Positions 49,261 through 58,456 of a DNA stretch of 64,000 bases are shown here, piece after piece. The position numbers were made by a program, and so were the translations under genes. The DNA is taken from NCBI RefSeq assembly GCF_000203815.1, contig NW_004457715.1, positions 1 through 64,000 of the forward strand, given 5' to 3'. Numbering within the stretch: the stretch's first letter is position 1; every line of letters begins with the position of its first letter. This DNA is from Cavenderia fasciculata. Taxonomy: Eukaryota; Evosea; Eumycetozoa; Acytosteliales; Cavenderiaceae. The notes below the pieces were generated by a model. It worked only from the letters and a program-made list of their open reading frames with translations, had not been told where the DNA came from and did no database searches.

Positions 49261-49548
49261 CATTTTCTTAAAATTGGTAGTGGCTACTGAGATTAATGGC
49301 AACAACCATGAATCGTTGAATATTTTGTAAACATTACATAGAGGCAGCAGTAGTATAACTTTAAAGTAATTATCATCGCTGTTCACTTTTTCAATTTAAT
49401 GCCCAACTACTGCTGCTATGTACTGTTGATTTGATGTAATCATTTTCTTAAAATTGGAAGTGGTTACTGAGATTAATGCCAACAACCATGAATCGTTGAA
49501 TATTTTGTAAACAGTACATAGCAGCAGCAGTAGTATAACTTTAAAGTA
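49261..49548. repeat. Direct repeat (period 180 bp) with an inverted spacer segment
   Basis: Copy 1 is 49261-49368 and copy 2 is 49441-49548, about 108 bp each with few mismatches. Both hold AACCATGAATCGTTGAATAT and end AGTATAACTTTAAAGTA. The spacer contains, at about 49406-49427, an inverted version of the ACAGTACATAGCAGCAG segment, so the region could form a hairpin. Confidence 0.8.
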
Positions 49549-49749
49549 TAAATCATTATTGTAACTTGGCTCGGCTAATTTGCATTGATTGAAAATAATC
49601 ACATGGTATTTAAGGAATGACCCTCATTCCTTCATTCAACAACTTTTAATTTAAATTCATTCTCTTTGTGTTTACTTCTCATCATCTAAAATAAATAATT
49701 AATTCCAATTAACAAACAAATTCAAATCGTAGGTACATCGAAATGAAAT

Positions 49750-50199
49750 AAAGATATTTTATTTTTAAATAATAATCTGGATCAATTTCATCTATTAAAT
49801 CTTTTAATTGTTTCATAAAATCATCTGTTGGGTCTTGGCCCAAATGAATCATAATATTCTACTGATTTATCTTTATCTGCATCAATGTATACTGGCAACC
49901 CAATGACTTCCTGGTTTGTTGTGTGGATCCATATTCATAATAAATTACATCTTTTCTTGGTTCCATAAATTTAATTGATCAATTGCTATTACTCTTTCAA
50001 ATCCCTTTCTATGATATGTTTCATTATTCTTTCAATCTCGCTATCATAAAGACCTTTATTTGATCTTCCGCTACCAATCTTTGTTTCTTTTTAAATCTTG
50101 AGAAAATGATACAATTAAATCAATGACACTAATTCTTTGATTCTTTACCATGTCTTTTAATTCATTTCCTAAATTTGTAGATAGTTTAGTAGAGGACAT
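49750..50199 (-). pseudogene. Adenain/Ulp1-like viral maturation protease, frameshifted
   Basis: Starting from an ATG at 50199, three frames together give a C48/adenain-like pattern. An N-terminal piece (SSTKLSTNLGNELKD) is followed, in another frame, by GRSNKGLYDSEIERIMKHII. Then comes NKPGSHWVA with the expected catalytic His, and in a third frame VYIDADKDKSVEYYDSFG. In polintons and virophages this enzyme cleaves capsid proteins during particle maturation. At least three shifts and several stops make it non-functional. No clear catalytic Cys segment is visible near the C-terminus. Confidence 0.65.
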
Positions 50200-50227
50200 T
50201 GTTGAATTTAAATACTCTTTTACCAAA

Positions 50228-50815
50228 TCATTTGTAGCTGTTAGATTGTTCTATTAAACTATTTGGTAAAATTTGATCAACTATTATTTGTTGTTGTTCT
50301 GTTTGTATATTGGGTGGTTCTTCCTGTTTTACTTGATTGGCTTTCATTAAGCTATCCAATTCCAAAAGATTCTTTTCTTTAATTTGATTTTGCATTTCAA
50401 TCATTGATTGTAATTGTTCATCTATTTGTCTTGTATTTATCTCTTGTTTTACTTGAATATCATCTTTTGTTAGATCAATAATCTTTTTCTTTGTTTCTTT
50501 ATCCAATTCTTGTTGATTCTTTAGTAAAGATTCTCTAAAGTTGGTGCCCTGTATTGATTTAATCATTTCTACTTGATTTGGATTTGACCAAGCCAATACA
50601 GGACTTTCTTTAGAGAGTTGCTGTTTTTGCTGTTGTTGATGCTGTTGTTTCTCATCCTCTAATGCTTCTCTAATCAACTTTCTAATCAACTTTTTATCAT
50701 TCTTTTTTGATCTAATGTAAACTCTATCTACTCCATGCTGTATGTATCGTCTTCCTCTCTTATCTTTTTTTCCTCTTAATGGTCTCTGTTTTTGCTTCTT
50801 ACCTCCAATCATCAT
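50228..50815 (-). CDS. Basic Lys/Gln-rich protein of the virus-like insertion
   Basis: An intact 195-codon ORF starts at ATG 50815 (a second ATG follows directly). The first ~60 residues are very basic (GGKKQKQRPLRGKKDKRGRR), then come Gln tracts and an acidic, Lys-rich coiled segment. It is divergent from the penton-like gene and next to the protease. Position and charge suggest a virion nucleic-acid-binding or core protein, but I recognise no family. It is the only gene of the block without a visible lesion, which may simply reflect its low complexity. Confidence 0.55.
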   Translation of the reverse strand: MMIGGKKQKQRPLRGKKDKRGRRYIQHGVDRVYIRSKKNDKKLIRKLIREALEDEKQQHQQQQKQQLSKESPVLAWSNPNQVEMIKSIQGTNFRESLLKNQQELDKETKKKIIDLTKDDIQVKQEINTRQIDEQLQSMIEMQNQIKEKNLLELDSLMKANQVKQEEPPNIQTEQQQIIVDQILPNSLIEQSNSYK

Positions 50816-51082
50816 CTTGTATTATTATACAATATAATTATATTTAAAACTTCATAATCATTTTATTCTTTATAATATCTGATTCTTTAATACTATTTAT
50901 AGGTTGTTGTTTTATCTCTTTCTCTACAACTTCATCGTTTACAATTGATCCATTCTCTTTATTATATATATATAGAGTAATTTATTATATTACTATTTTT
51001 ACACTACTTTTATAATACTTTTTACACTACTAGTAAATTTTAATAATTTTATAATAATGTTTTACTAATTATAGATAAAAGT

Positions 51083-51898
51083 ATGTTGATTACACATATT
51101 CTATATAAATTCACACAATAGAATCAGTGGTACTAATTCTAAATTTAAATATAATATTATTTATTATCCACAGGACAAGTTTGACAGAGTTGCATTGTTA
51201 CAAGCGACAATACCAAAATCATTTTATACAGTTGGAAGAGGATTAAATACTTTTGAATTGATAGAAGATGATCAATCAACTATTATTTCTATTCCTGTTG
51301 GTAATTATTCAAGAAAATCATTACAAGACACATTGGAAAAGCAATTGAATGCATTGTCACCAAACAATGTGAAATATGCAATCAGTTGGCCAACATCACA
51401 ACAACCAATACTGGTAAATATATATTTACATGTGCATCAACAAGAGATATCTTTTCTTTTACTAATCAATTATATCGTCATTTAGGTTTTAACAAAGATT
51501 CAACAAATAAATTTAATAATAATATTTTGGAATCAACCAATGTAATCAACTTACAATCTGATAATGTTTTATTTATTCATTCAGATTTATGTAGTAATGG
51601 AGATGATGATATATTACAAGAGGTTTACTCTGCAGCTGGTAATGCAGATTTTTCAAATATTCATTGGCAAAACTATGATGTCGAATCATATAGTAAACAA
51701 TTGGTATCAAACACAAAGACAAGCTTTACCATTTATTTGACAGATCAAGATGGAAATGAAGTAAATTTAAATGGTGTAAATATCAATCTGACATTGATTT
51801 TATTCAAACTTAATGACATCTCACAATTGGTAAGAGAATATATAAATTATTTATTGGTTAAAGAAAAAGAATCATTAACAGTTGTTGATGAAATTTAA
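51083..51898 (+). pseudogene. Penton-like minor capsid protein, frameshifted
   Basis: From an ATG at 51083 the frame must shift near 51115 to read NSHNRISG, then IIYYPQDKFDRVALLQATIP and KSFYTVGRGLNTFEL. This is the N-terminal signature of polinton/virophage penton proteins, in which an alpha-beta strand pair ends in an IPxSFYxV phrase. Another shift at about 51400 moves to NTGKYIFTCAS and YRHLGFNKDS, and the ORF ends at 51898. The LGF phrase also fits the family. The protein would form pentons of an icosahedral capsid. Two lesions make it inactive. It is directly followed by the major capsid gene, as in related elements. Confidence 0.65.
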
Positions 51899-51931
51899 TT
51901 TTAGACCTATAGAATATATAGAATTAAAAAA

Positions 51932-53242
51932 ATGGAACAAGCAATTTCAAATCAATTTGATTATCGACAAATGGTTGGATCAGGACCACAATATGAATAC
52001 ACTCGAGTATATCCTCAAGCTGGAGCAACTCAAACAACAGTTTATCAAGGAGGAAATGACACTATATTTGAAATACCACCAACCAAAGCATTTAATCTAA
52101 GTAGGTCATGGTTTCAATTTACATTTACATTGCCAGCAACCAATGCAAAGTTTGGATTTGTATTTACTGATTTTATTCCATTCTTTAGACAGATACATTA
52201 TTATGGATCATACAAACTCTCATTTACATTCTAAAATGGTGACCAATATCAACAAAAAATTAAAAGATACACTCAACACATACAACTCTGCAGTGAATAC
52301 AGGAAATCAAACATATATTCCTTGCTATTCATGCAATACTTTGGTAAATATGAATCCAAGATATGATGGCACTTCATGTGATAGAGCTTTTACTGAACCA
52401 GACTATTTGTCTTCAGGCAATGCAAACAATACAGCAGTTAATTTAAATGTAACTATTCCATTCAACGAATTATACGAATCCATTTTATCATTGGACAAGG
52501 ATATTATGTTGAATGAAACATTATTGGTTAGATTTGTTTGGTCAGAATTACCAAATATTGGTTTTGGTGCAGATGCCTCTCTTACTCCTCAAACAAATCC
52601 AGTTGCTTTAACAGCTCCTGCTGGACCCAATGTACAAGGTATGGAAATACATTTAGCAGTTGAAAAGAGATATGATATTATCAAAATTTACAACAAAAGA
52701 TTGCAAGTCCAGAAGGTTTCTCTTTACTTATTCCTTATTGTTGTACTGTAACAGCATCACTTACAGGTACAAATCAGCCGGTATCATTAAGATTAAATAG
52801 ACTAAATGGTATTACTTTGGAAAGAATTTATCATAGTTTATTTGTTACTGCCTCAGTTGCAAACTCTGCCATCTACAACAACAATGTGGCTTCAACAAAT
52901 TTGGAACATTTCTATACCAATATTAATAATACTAGGAGAATGCAGTATGATTATTACACAGGTTTAAATGATGATTATAAAGCATTGCGAGACAAATTGA
53001 TAGATTCAACCATTCAAACACCAAATATCCACAACTATAATTGGTGTTGGTTGGATAGATTTGATGATGGATCATTTGGTATTCTAGATGAAAATATTGT
53101 TTCTGGTATTGATTTAAATCTAGGAGAGGTTAAATGGGATTTTATTGCATTTTTAAGTGTAGCAACCAATCTTACCCATCAATCAACAGTGGTATGTAAA
53201 AGAAGATTAGTTATTACTTCAAATGGATTGACATTAATGTAA
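51932..53242 (+). pseudogene. Major-capsid-like protein (double jelly-roll type), frameshifted
   Basis: ATG 51932 opens MEQAISNQFDYRQMVGSGPQ; next come AFNLSRSWFQFTFTLP and FTDFIPFFRQIHYYG. Near 52215 the frame shifts to a segment with LSLDKDIMLNETLLVRFVW, and near 52705 it shifts again to reach FSLLIPY and, at 52817-53242, ERIYHSLFVTASVANSA through RRLVITSNGLTLM. Combined length is about 430 residues, within the usual range for polinton-like capsid proteins. Gene order (penton, capsid, ATPase) and the strand-rich composition support the call. No single motif is decisive; structure prediction would be. The lesions make it a pseudogene or very poorly assembled. Confidence 0.6.
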
Positions 53243-53305
53243 ATATTATTTATTTATTATTAAATAATATAGGAAAATGAAATTCAACAAACAGACAATT
53301 ATTAA

Positions 53306-53635
53306 AACAATCCAATTGGTGGTATCATTCCTGGTGATCATGGAAGGTTGATGGTTCAAATTAATTTGGATTTTGTTCCAAATCTTATTACATTAAAAAT
53401 GGTTGGTGTAAATGGAAATTTGGCTCAAGGATCGGAGTACATGATTAGAACTTCATTGATAAGTGACAACAACCTTTATTCTTTTCTGAGTGTATCTACA
53501 ACCATTGTAAGTTACATTTTACAAACAAAAGTGGAACAAATATTCAAGGAGCTTATTATTTTGAATGTGTGGATCAAAACAACCATTATTTGAGAAATGA
53601 ATTGGAATTTTACAGCAGTATTTCAATTTTACCCA
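53306..53635 (+). pseudogene. Small unknown gene of the virus-like insertion, frameshifted
   Basis: The open frame reads GGIIPGDHGRLMVQINLDFV and ITLKMVGVNGNLAQGSEYMI, then shifts near 53510 to GAYYFECVDQNNHYLRNELE. The length is ~105 codons. It lies between the capsid-like and ATPase genes, so it is probably another structural component. No family is recognised. Confidence 0.4.
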
Positions 53636-53661
53636 ATTTTAAATCAACCATTATATATAAA

Positions 53662-54432
53662 ATGATAAAGCTAACAAAAATCAATAATGTCATTGTGGAA
53701 CCAATCAAATTACCACAACCACCAAAAAATGTAAAAGGATCAGAATTATTTAATCAATTAAATGCAAATATATTGGTATGTGCTCCAAAGAATAGTGGCA
53801 AGACTGTTGTTATTAAAAAGATTATAGATGAATGTACTAATAAACAAACCAATGTTTTAATTTTTTGTGCGACAGTTCACAATGATCATAGTTGGTTGGA
53901 AATTCAAAAAGATTTGGATAAAAGAGGAATAACATTTATGGCATTTACAAGTATTTATGATGACAAGGCAAATGTGTTGGAAGCATTTGTTCAAAGTTTA
54001 CAAGTAAAACCAAATGAAAAGGGTAGATCATTAATATTGACCAATAATACGGTTACAGAGAAATCATCATCAAAAAAAGAAGTAGCGCCAGATTATTTTT
54101 GATGATTTATCAAATGAATTAAAAGGCCAAGTATTACCAAACTCATGAAGATTCAAAGACACTTTTCAACCAAGATTATTATTAGTACTCAATCATGGAA
54201 AGACACATCATCACACATAAGAAAAGGTAATTTAGATTATGTTTTATTATTTAAAAATATACCAACAGAGACTTTAAAAATAATTTATGGAGAGTTATCA
54301 CTGACAATTCAATTTAAATTATTTTTAGAGATTTATTCTTTTGCAACCAAAGAGAAATATCATTTTCTTTATACAAGCAGAAATGGTGATTATAGAAAGG
54401 ATTTTAATTTACAACTTGAAATTAAAATATAG
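53662..54432 (+). pseudogene. FtsK/A32-type DNA-packaging ATPase, frameshifted
   Basis: ATG 53662 starts MIKLTKINNVIVEPIKLPQP. Walker A is VCAPKNSGKTVVIKKII, and VLIFCATVHNDHSWLEI follows as in A32-like packaging ATPases. Near 54090 a shift is needed to reach Walker B (IIFDDLSNELKG), and near 54140 another to reach KIIISTQSWKD (the polar sensor region) and LLFKNIPTETLKII. The total is ~255 residues, a normal size for polinton and virophage packaging ATPases. The enzyme would drive DNA into preformed capsids. The lesions indicate it is no longer functional. Confidence 0.75.
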
Positions 54433-54790
54433 ATTTATAAATATAAAGATAAAAATGAAGGGAGAATGCTAGATTCAGATTGTAAATCAATGATATTTCA
54501 TCTAATTATCAACATACTTAATCCTGGTGCCAAATATAGAAAGTATGCTGGATAAAATACTAACGACTAAACTATTGTCGGTTAGTCGTCTCGAACAACA
54601 AACTAAAAGACCAATGAAATCAATAAACATTAATTCATCTTTTTATTACTATAATTAATAATCATTTACAATCTAATCTAAAGTCATCATTACTATCAAT
54701 ATATATTCATATATCTATATATTATTATTATTATTATATACCTCTCAAACAAAAGAAACCTGTAAATGTTGAACGTATCCAAAGATCCGC
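54433..54790. other. Spacer after the viral genes, with a hairpin
   Basis: AT-rich. At about 54564-54591 an 8-bp inverted repeat (ACGACTAA / TTAGTCGT) surrounds an 11-nt loop. No gene is visible; the right border of the viral insertion may lie here. Confidence 0.4.
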
Positions 54791-55128
54791 TGAAGAAGTG
54801 TATTATATGTTGTCTGTACCATCACACGCAATGAAAAGCACCTTGATTGCTAGCTTTGATGGTAAGCAACTCAATTCATCTGGTCAACATGTCATGGTCT
54901 CTTTCCGGTTCATTGACCCTTGTCTACCAAACACTGTCTTTTTTTGCAGCACCCACATTGCCTCGTCCAAACGAACCATTTTATCATCCTTTAATGCAAG
55001 CGACATTCAATCGTCTTGTATGTTTGGAAAGACCCCTGCCGATCCAGGTGTCGCTGTTGTACAATTTAAAAATCAAGGGGCTTACGATGATGCTGTACAA
55101 AATACAATCTTTTATCCACTGTCTGTAA
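54791..55128 (+). CDS. Possible two-exon gene, unrecognised
   Basis: An open frame ending at 54861 (EEVYYMLSVPSHAMKSTLIA) can splice (GGTAAGC donor at 54862, TTTTTTTGCAG acceptor ending 54949) to 54950..55128, which reads PTLPRPNEPFYHPLMQATFN and then a hydrophobic, basic tail to a TAA. The unspliced alternative frame stays open to 55139. Start unclear and no family recognised. It may be a remnant rather than a gene. Confidence 0.25.
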
Positions 55129-55201
55129 CTACTATATAACTATCAACAATAAAAAATCAATAAAAAAAAAAAAAAAAAAATTTTGACTAAAAATGAAATG
55201 G

Positions 55202-55271
55202 GGCTCCACCGGGAATCGAACCCAGACCACTACCACCCAAAGGTAGTATTGTACCATTCAACTATGGAGCC
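55202..55271 (-). tRNA. tRNA-Pro (anticodon UGG)
   Basis: Read on the minus strand, the acceptor arms GGCTCCA and TGGAGCC pair fully. A short D arm (GTTG / CAAT) is followed by an anticodon stem CTACC / GGTAG with loop TTTGGGT, giving anticodon TGG. The T arm is CTGGG-TTCGATT-CCCGG. The gene is 70 bases with no intron and no encoded CCA. A T-rich tract downstream (55153-55185 in + coordinates is A/T-rich) can serve as the Pol III terminator. It lies ~770 bases from the last viral gene. Confidence 0.95.
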
Positions 55272-56798
55272 TACACTTTGTTGTAGTATAATTATGAAAT
55301 TGGGAATTTGAACCAAATTTTACTTTCTTCTTGAGATAATCTTTATTTCTTGCTGGTCAATTAAAATGTATAATTAATAAAACTTTGTAACTTCTGAGTA
55401 CTACTCTTCCCGATAGGAGAGAACAGGAAAAAAATTACTTTAAAAAAAACACAAATTTTTAGATGTCTCCAACAATGTCTCATCTCGTTGTTGGATACAT
55501 GAGATCTTTATTTCAATTACAATATTTAATTAATAAAACTTTGTAACTTTTGAGTACTAAATTTTTGGATAAAAATAGAGAATTACACTATTGAACTTAA
55601 CTCAATCATCAACTATCTTCAACTATTTTATCAATATTTCTTTTCACTGAAAGCCACAACTTGTCCAGTGTGCCCATGTTCAATTCTTTATATCATTATC
55701 ATTTTCAATTTCAATTTTTAGCCCTATAGTTTAGGATCCTAATTTCCCTAAAATCATTTTTTCTACCCAATTTATCGTTCTGATTCTGTTATACCAAAGC
55801 ACATTAAATCTTTCTGTAATAGAATGAATATTTTCATTTTTATTTTTAACTAATGGTTTTTTCTTATCTGTTCTTTGGTAACTAATATAAATTTATATTA
55901 AGCATTATAATCAAAAGGCTCTACCTGTTAATCAGCCTATTTTTTTTCATTTTTTTTTCTTTTCATACTTGTCACAAAATCCTCGGTTCACTTCTTTTAA
56001 TGTGCATAGAAATCAGCTATTTATTAAAGTGTTTTCTATCATTCCACTTATCCAGTCATTTCCGTACAGACAGATTTTAACAACACTACTATTTGTCATG
56101 AATTTTCAATTTGGTTTATCAGAATTATAATTTAGTTTGGTGTTAACTTGTTGATTGCAAAGGTATATTTAAATAGATATAAAAATCAAGTATTGACAGT
56201 GATAAATGTACTAAACTTATTCAAACCAATAAACACAGTGATAGAGGAACAACTAATTCAACAAAAAGAAAATTAGTCTACAAATATAACAATTTTTTTG
56301 TAAAGCACGTATTAAAAAGTAAAGTGACAAATTGACTTCAACATCAAGTATTTCGTTAATGCTCGATAGTTGCTTCTTTATCCTGGATATGTGTTTTTCT
56401 GATATCCATAAATAGGAGCAACTATTGGGCATTGATGAAATTTATCAGAGAATCTCTTTCTCTTTATGCATCCACTATAAAATACCTATTAATAATAAAT
56501 CTTGGATTGTCAAGAGATTCACAACAACAACAGCAACAATACCAACAACAATACATGTGGTTCATGAACATTTTTTTGATCATACCACATCAATGTATCA
56601 ACCATCAAAAATAATCACCACCACACTAACATTTTGATTGGTGGTGTGGTTCACTTCATTTCCTGTTCAAATTATTATATTTATTTAATTACCACAAATA
56701 ATTTGGTGATTTGACTATAGTTCAATGTCACTCATTACTCATTGTATTCATTCATAAAAAAAAAACAATAATATTAATATTAATTAATAATTAAATCA
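55272..56798. other. Long AT-rich intergenic region with a short direct repeat
   Basis: No supported gene. A 32-33-bp sequence (containing TTAATAAAACTTTGTAACTT and ending GAGTACT) occurs at 55371-55402 and 55526-55558, each preceded by CTTTATTTC. An ORF at 56432..56614 with poly-Gln is probably spurious. The final 100 bases are the promoter of the CAP-Gly gene. Confidence 0.5.
55371..55558. repeat. Direct repeat pair, period ~156 bp
   Basis: Two copies sharing AATTAATAAAACTTTGTAAC with one or two mismatches, ending in TGAGTACT; the first reads CTTCTGAGTACT, the second CTTTTGAGTACT. Confidence 0.8.
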
Positions 56799-57914
56799 AT
56801 GGATAATTATACAATAGACTATTACATTGAATCATTAAATTCAAACAATAATGAAATATTACATTTAGAATTTAGAGAAGGATTAATACAACAATTAGTC
56901 ACCTTTAAGGGCTTACAATCACGCCTAGTAAAGCAAAAGGATGATTTTGACCAATCTTTAAACTTGATCAAAGATTACCAAAGAAACCAAGAGGAATTTT
57001 ACCAAGAACGTCGACAACTCTTTCTCGATCGCCACCAACTCTGTCAAGACAACCAAAACTTAAAGAGAATGGTTGATCAATTTACACTTGAAAAACAATC
57101 AATGATGGATCAAGTGGCAGAGTTAAAAGAGGAAAGGAGCAAATTAACAAAATCGGTTCAAAGCAAAGATAACGAATTGGTCTCTCAAATACTAGTAAAG
57201 TTTAATCAAAAGTTACACAATGATAAAGAAAACATTCGAGTAACATCTCAATTGATTGAAATGCAACACAAACTAGAACAACAACAACAACAGTCAGATC
57301 AACGAGCCAATTTACAAGATCAACAACAAAAAGAATCATTTTCAAAATTGGTACAATCACTGGAATCAAAGAGAAATCAATTAGAAGAAATGGTAGAGGA
57401 AATCAACAAAACCAAAGTACATTTGGAAATTGATTTAAAAATCAACCAACAAAAGTATAATGATTTAAAACAACAATTTTCAAAATTTCAAAATATTGGT
57501 CAACTCTTGTTCAAGTTTATTAAAACACCAGCTGGACGCACCTCTTTTTATGGTTATTGTCAATCAACCGTACCACAAAGAGATATGAAACAGTATACTC
57601 CATTTTTAGATCAAAATGATCAACTTTATAAAAAATCAGACATTAAAATTGGTAGTATTGTACTTGTTCATGATCTAATTGCGCATGGATCAGGTATTGT
57701 TAGATTTATTGGAAAGGTATCATTTGAAAAAGGTATATGGGTTGGAGTTGAATTGGATACAGCTGCTGGTAAAAATGATGGTGCAGTCCAAGGTAAAAGA
57801 TATTTTACTTGTACTAAAAAACATGGTGTCTTTGCGAAATATGATAAAGTCTCTTTATTATCTGAACCATCAAACTTTTCAAAAGTTTCATCTTCTCTTC
57901 AAATTTGTTATTAA
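56799..57914 (+). CDS. Coiled-coil CAP-Gly protein, copy 1
   Basis: A single 371-codon exon. Residues ~30-255 are predicted coiled coil (Gln, Lys, Glu and Leu heptads). A conserved block FKFIKTPAGRTSFYGYC precedes the CAP-Gly domain at ~285-350: GSIVLVHDLIAHGSGIVRFI, GIWVGVEL and the diagnostic GKNDGAVQGKRYF. CAP-Gly domains bind the C-terminal EEY/F of tubulin or EB1, so this is probably a microtubule plus-end or dynactin-related protein. It is shorter than CLIP-170 or p150Glued, with the domain at the C-terminus. A tandem paralogue lies 540 bases downstream on the same strand. The start is the first ATG after an A/T-rich leader. It is intact. Confidence 0.85.
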   Translation: MDNYTIDYYIESLNSNNNEILHLEFREGLIQQLVTFKGLQSRLVKQKDDFDQSLNLIKDYQRNQEEFYQERRQLFLDRHQLCQDNQNLKRMVDQFTLEKQSMMDQVAELKEERSKLTKSVQSKDNELVSQILVKFNQKLHNDKENIRVTSQLIEMQHKLEQQQQQSDQRANLQDQQQKESFSKLVQSLESKRNQLEEMVEEINKTKVHLEIDLKINQQKYNDLKQQFSKFQNIGQLLFKFIKTPAGRTSFYGYCQSTVPQRDMKQYTPFLDQNDQLYKKSDIKIGSIVLVHDLIAHGSGIVRFIGKVSFEKGIWVGVELDTAAGKNDGAVQGKRYFTCTKKHGVFAKYDKVSLLSEPSNFSKVSSSLQICY

Positions 57915-58456
57915 AATATTAAATTGAAATAGAAATAAATAAATAAATAATTTTCATTTTACTTTTTATTTATAATTATTTTAATAATATATAATTGAGA
58001 ATTATTTATTTATTTATTAATTAGATCACAATGTAGGAGCATACAAGAATGATTTGATCAAATCAAAATTTTTCAAAGTATGATGATCTGCACAATTTTG
58101 GTGTTCACTATCGTATATTGAGAGTATACAAGGAAATGAAACCATTTTGTTGAAATAGAGATTTATTATGTGGTTGATGGGATAGTTTGTTGTAAAAAAC
58201 CACCAACAACAACAACACTAAGCACTAGGCTAGATTTGGAATTAAAATGGTGCATTTTGCAATGGTGGTTTTGATCATCAAATCATTTTGGTTCTGGAGA
58301 GTGGGGGTATTCCAAATGGGATGGTTTGATCAATCAATTAAATTTTTATGAATAATTTTTGGTATTATATTCAACATGAAACAGGACTCTACTAGTGTCA
58401 TTATTAATTTTGTTTAAATAATAAGTAACAATAATATTATTATTAATTTTTTCAAA
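57915..58456. other. Spacer between the tandem CAP-Gly genes
   Basis: It holds the terminator side of copy 1 and the promoter of copy 2, with a slightly GC-richer middle (58190-58330). No ORF of note. Confidence 0.45.

Larger units (their letters stand above)
49741..54432. mobile_element. Endogenous polinton-like / virophage-like virus insertion, decayed
   Basis: A block of genes reads as the morphogenesis module shared by polintons, polinton-like viruses and virophages. In order they are an adenain-like protease (minus), a basic protein (minus), a penton-like minor capsid protein, a major-capsid-like protein, a small conserved-looking ORF and an A32/FtsK-type packaging ATPase (all plus). 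Most carry several frameshifts. I see no polymerase, integrase or clear terminal inverted repeats, so this is a fragment or its ends are eroded. The borders given are those of recognisable genes. The host appears to be an amoeba. The individual calls rest on short motifs, but their combination is what makes the assignment strong. Confidence 0.75.

Noticed and set aside
56425-56637. Poly-Gln/Thr ORFs
   Set aside because: Short, start in AT-rich spacer and depend on a CAA repeat.
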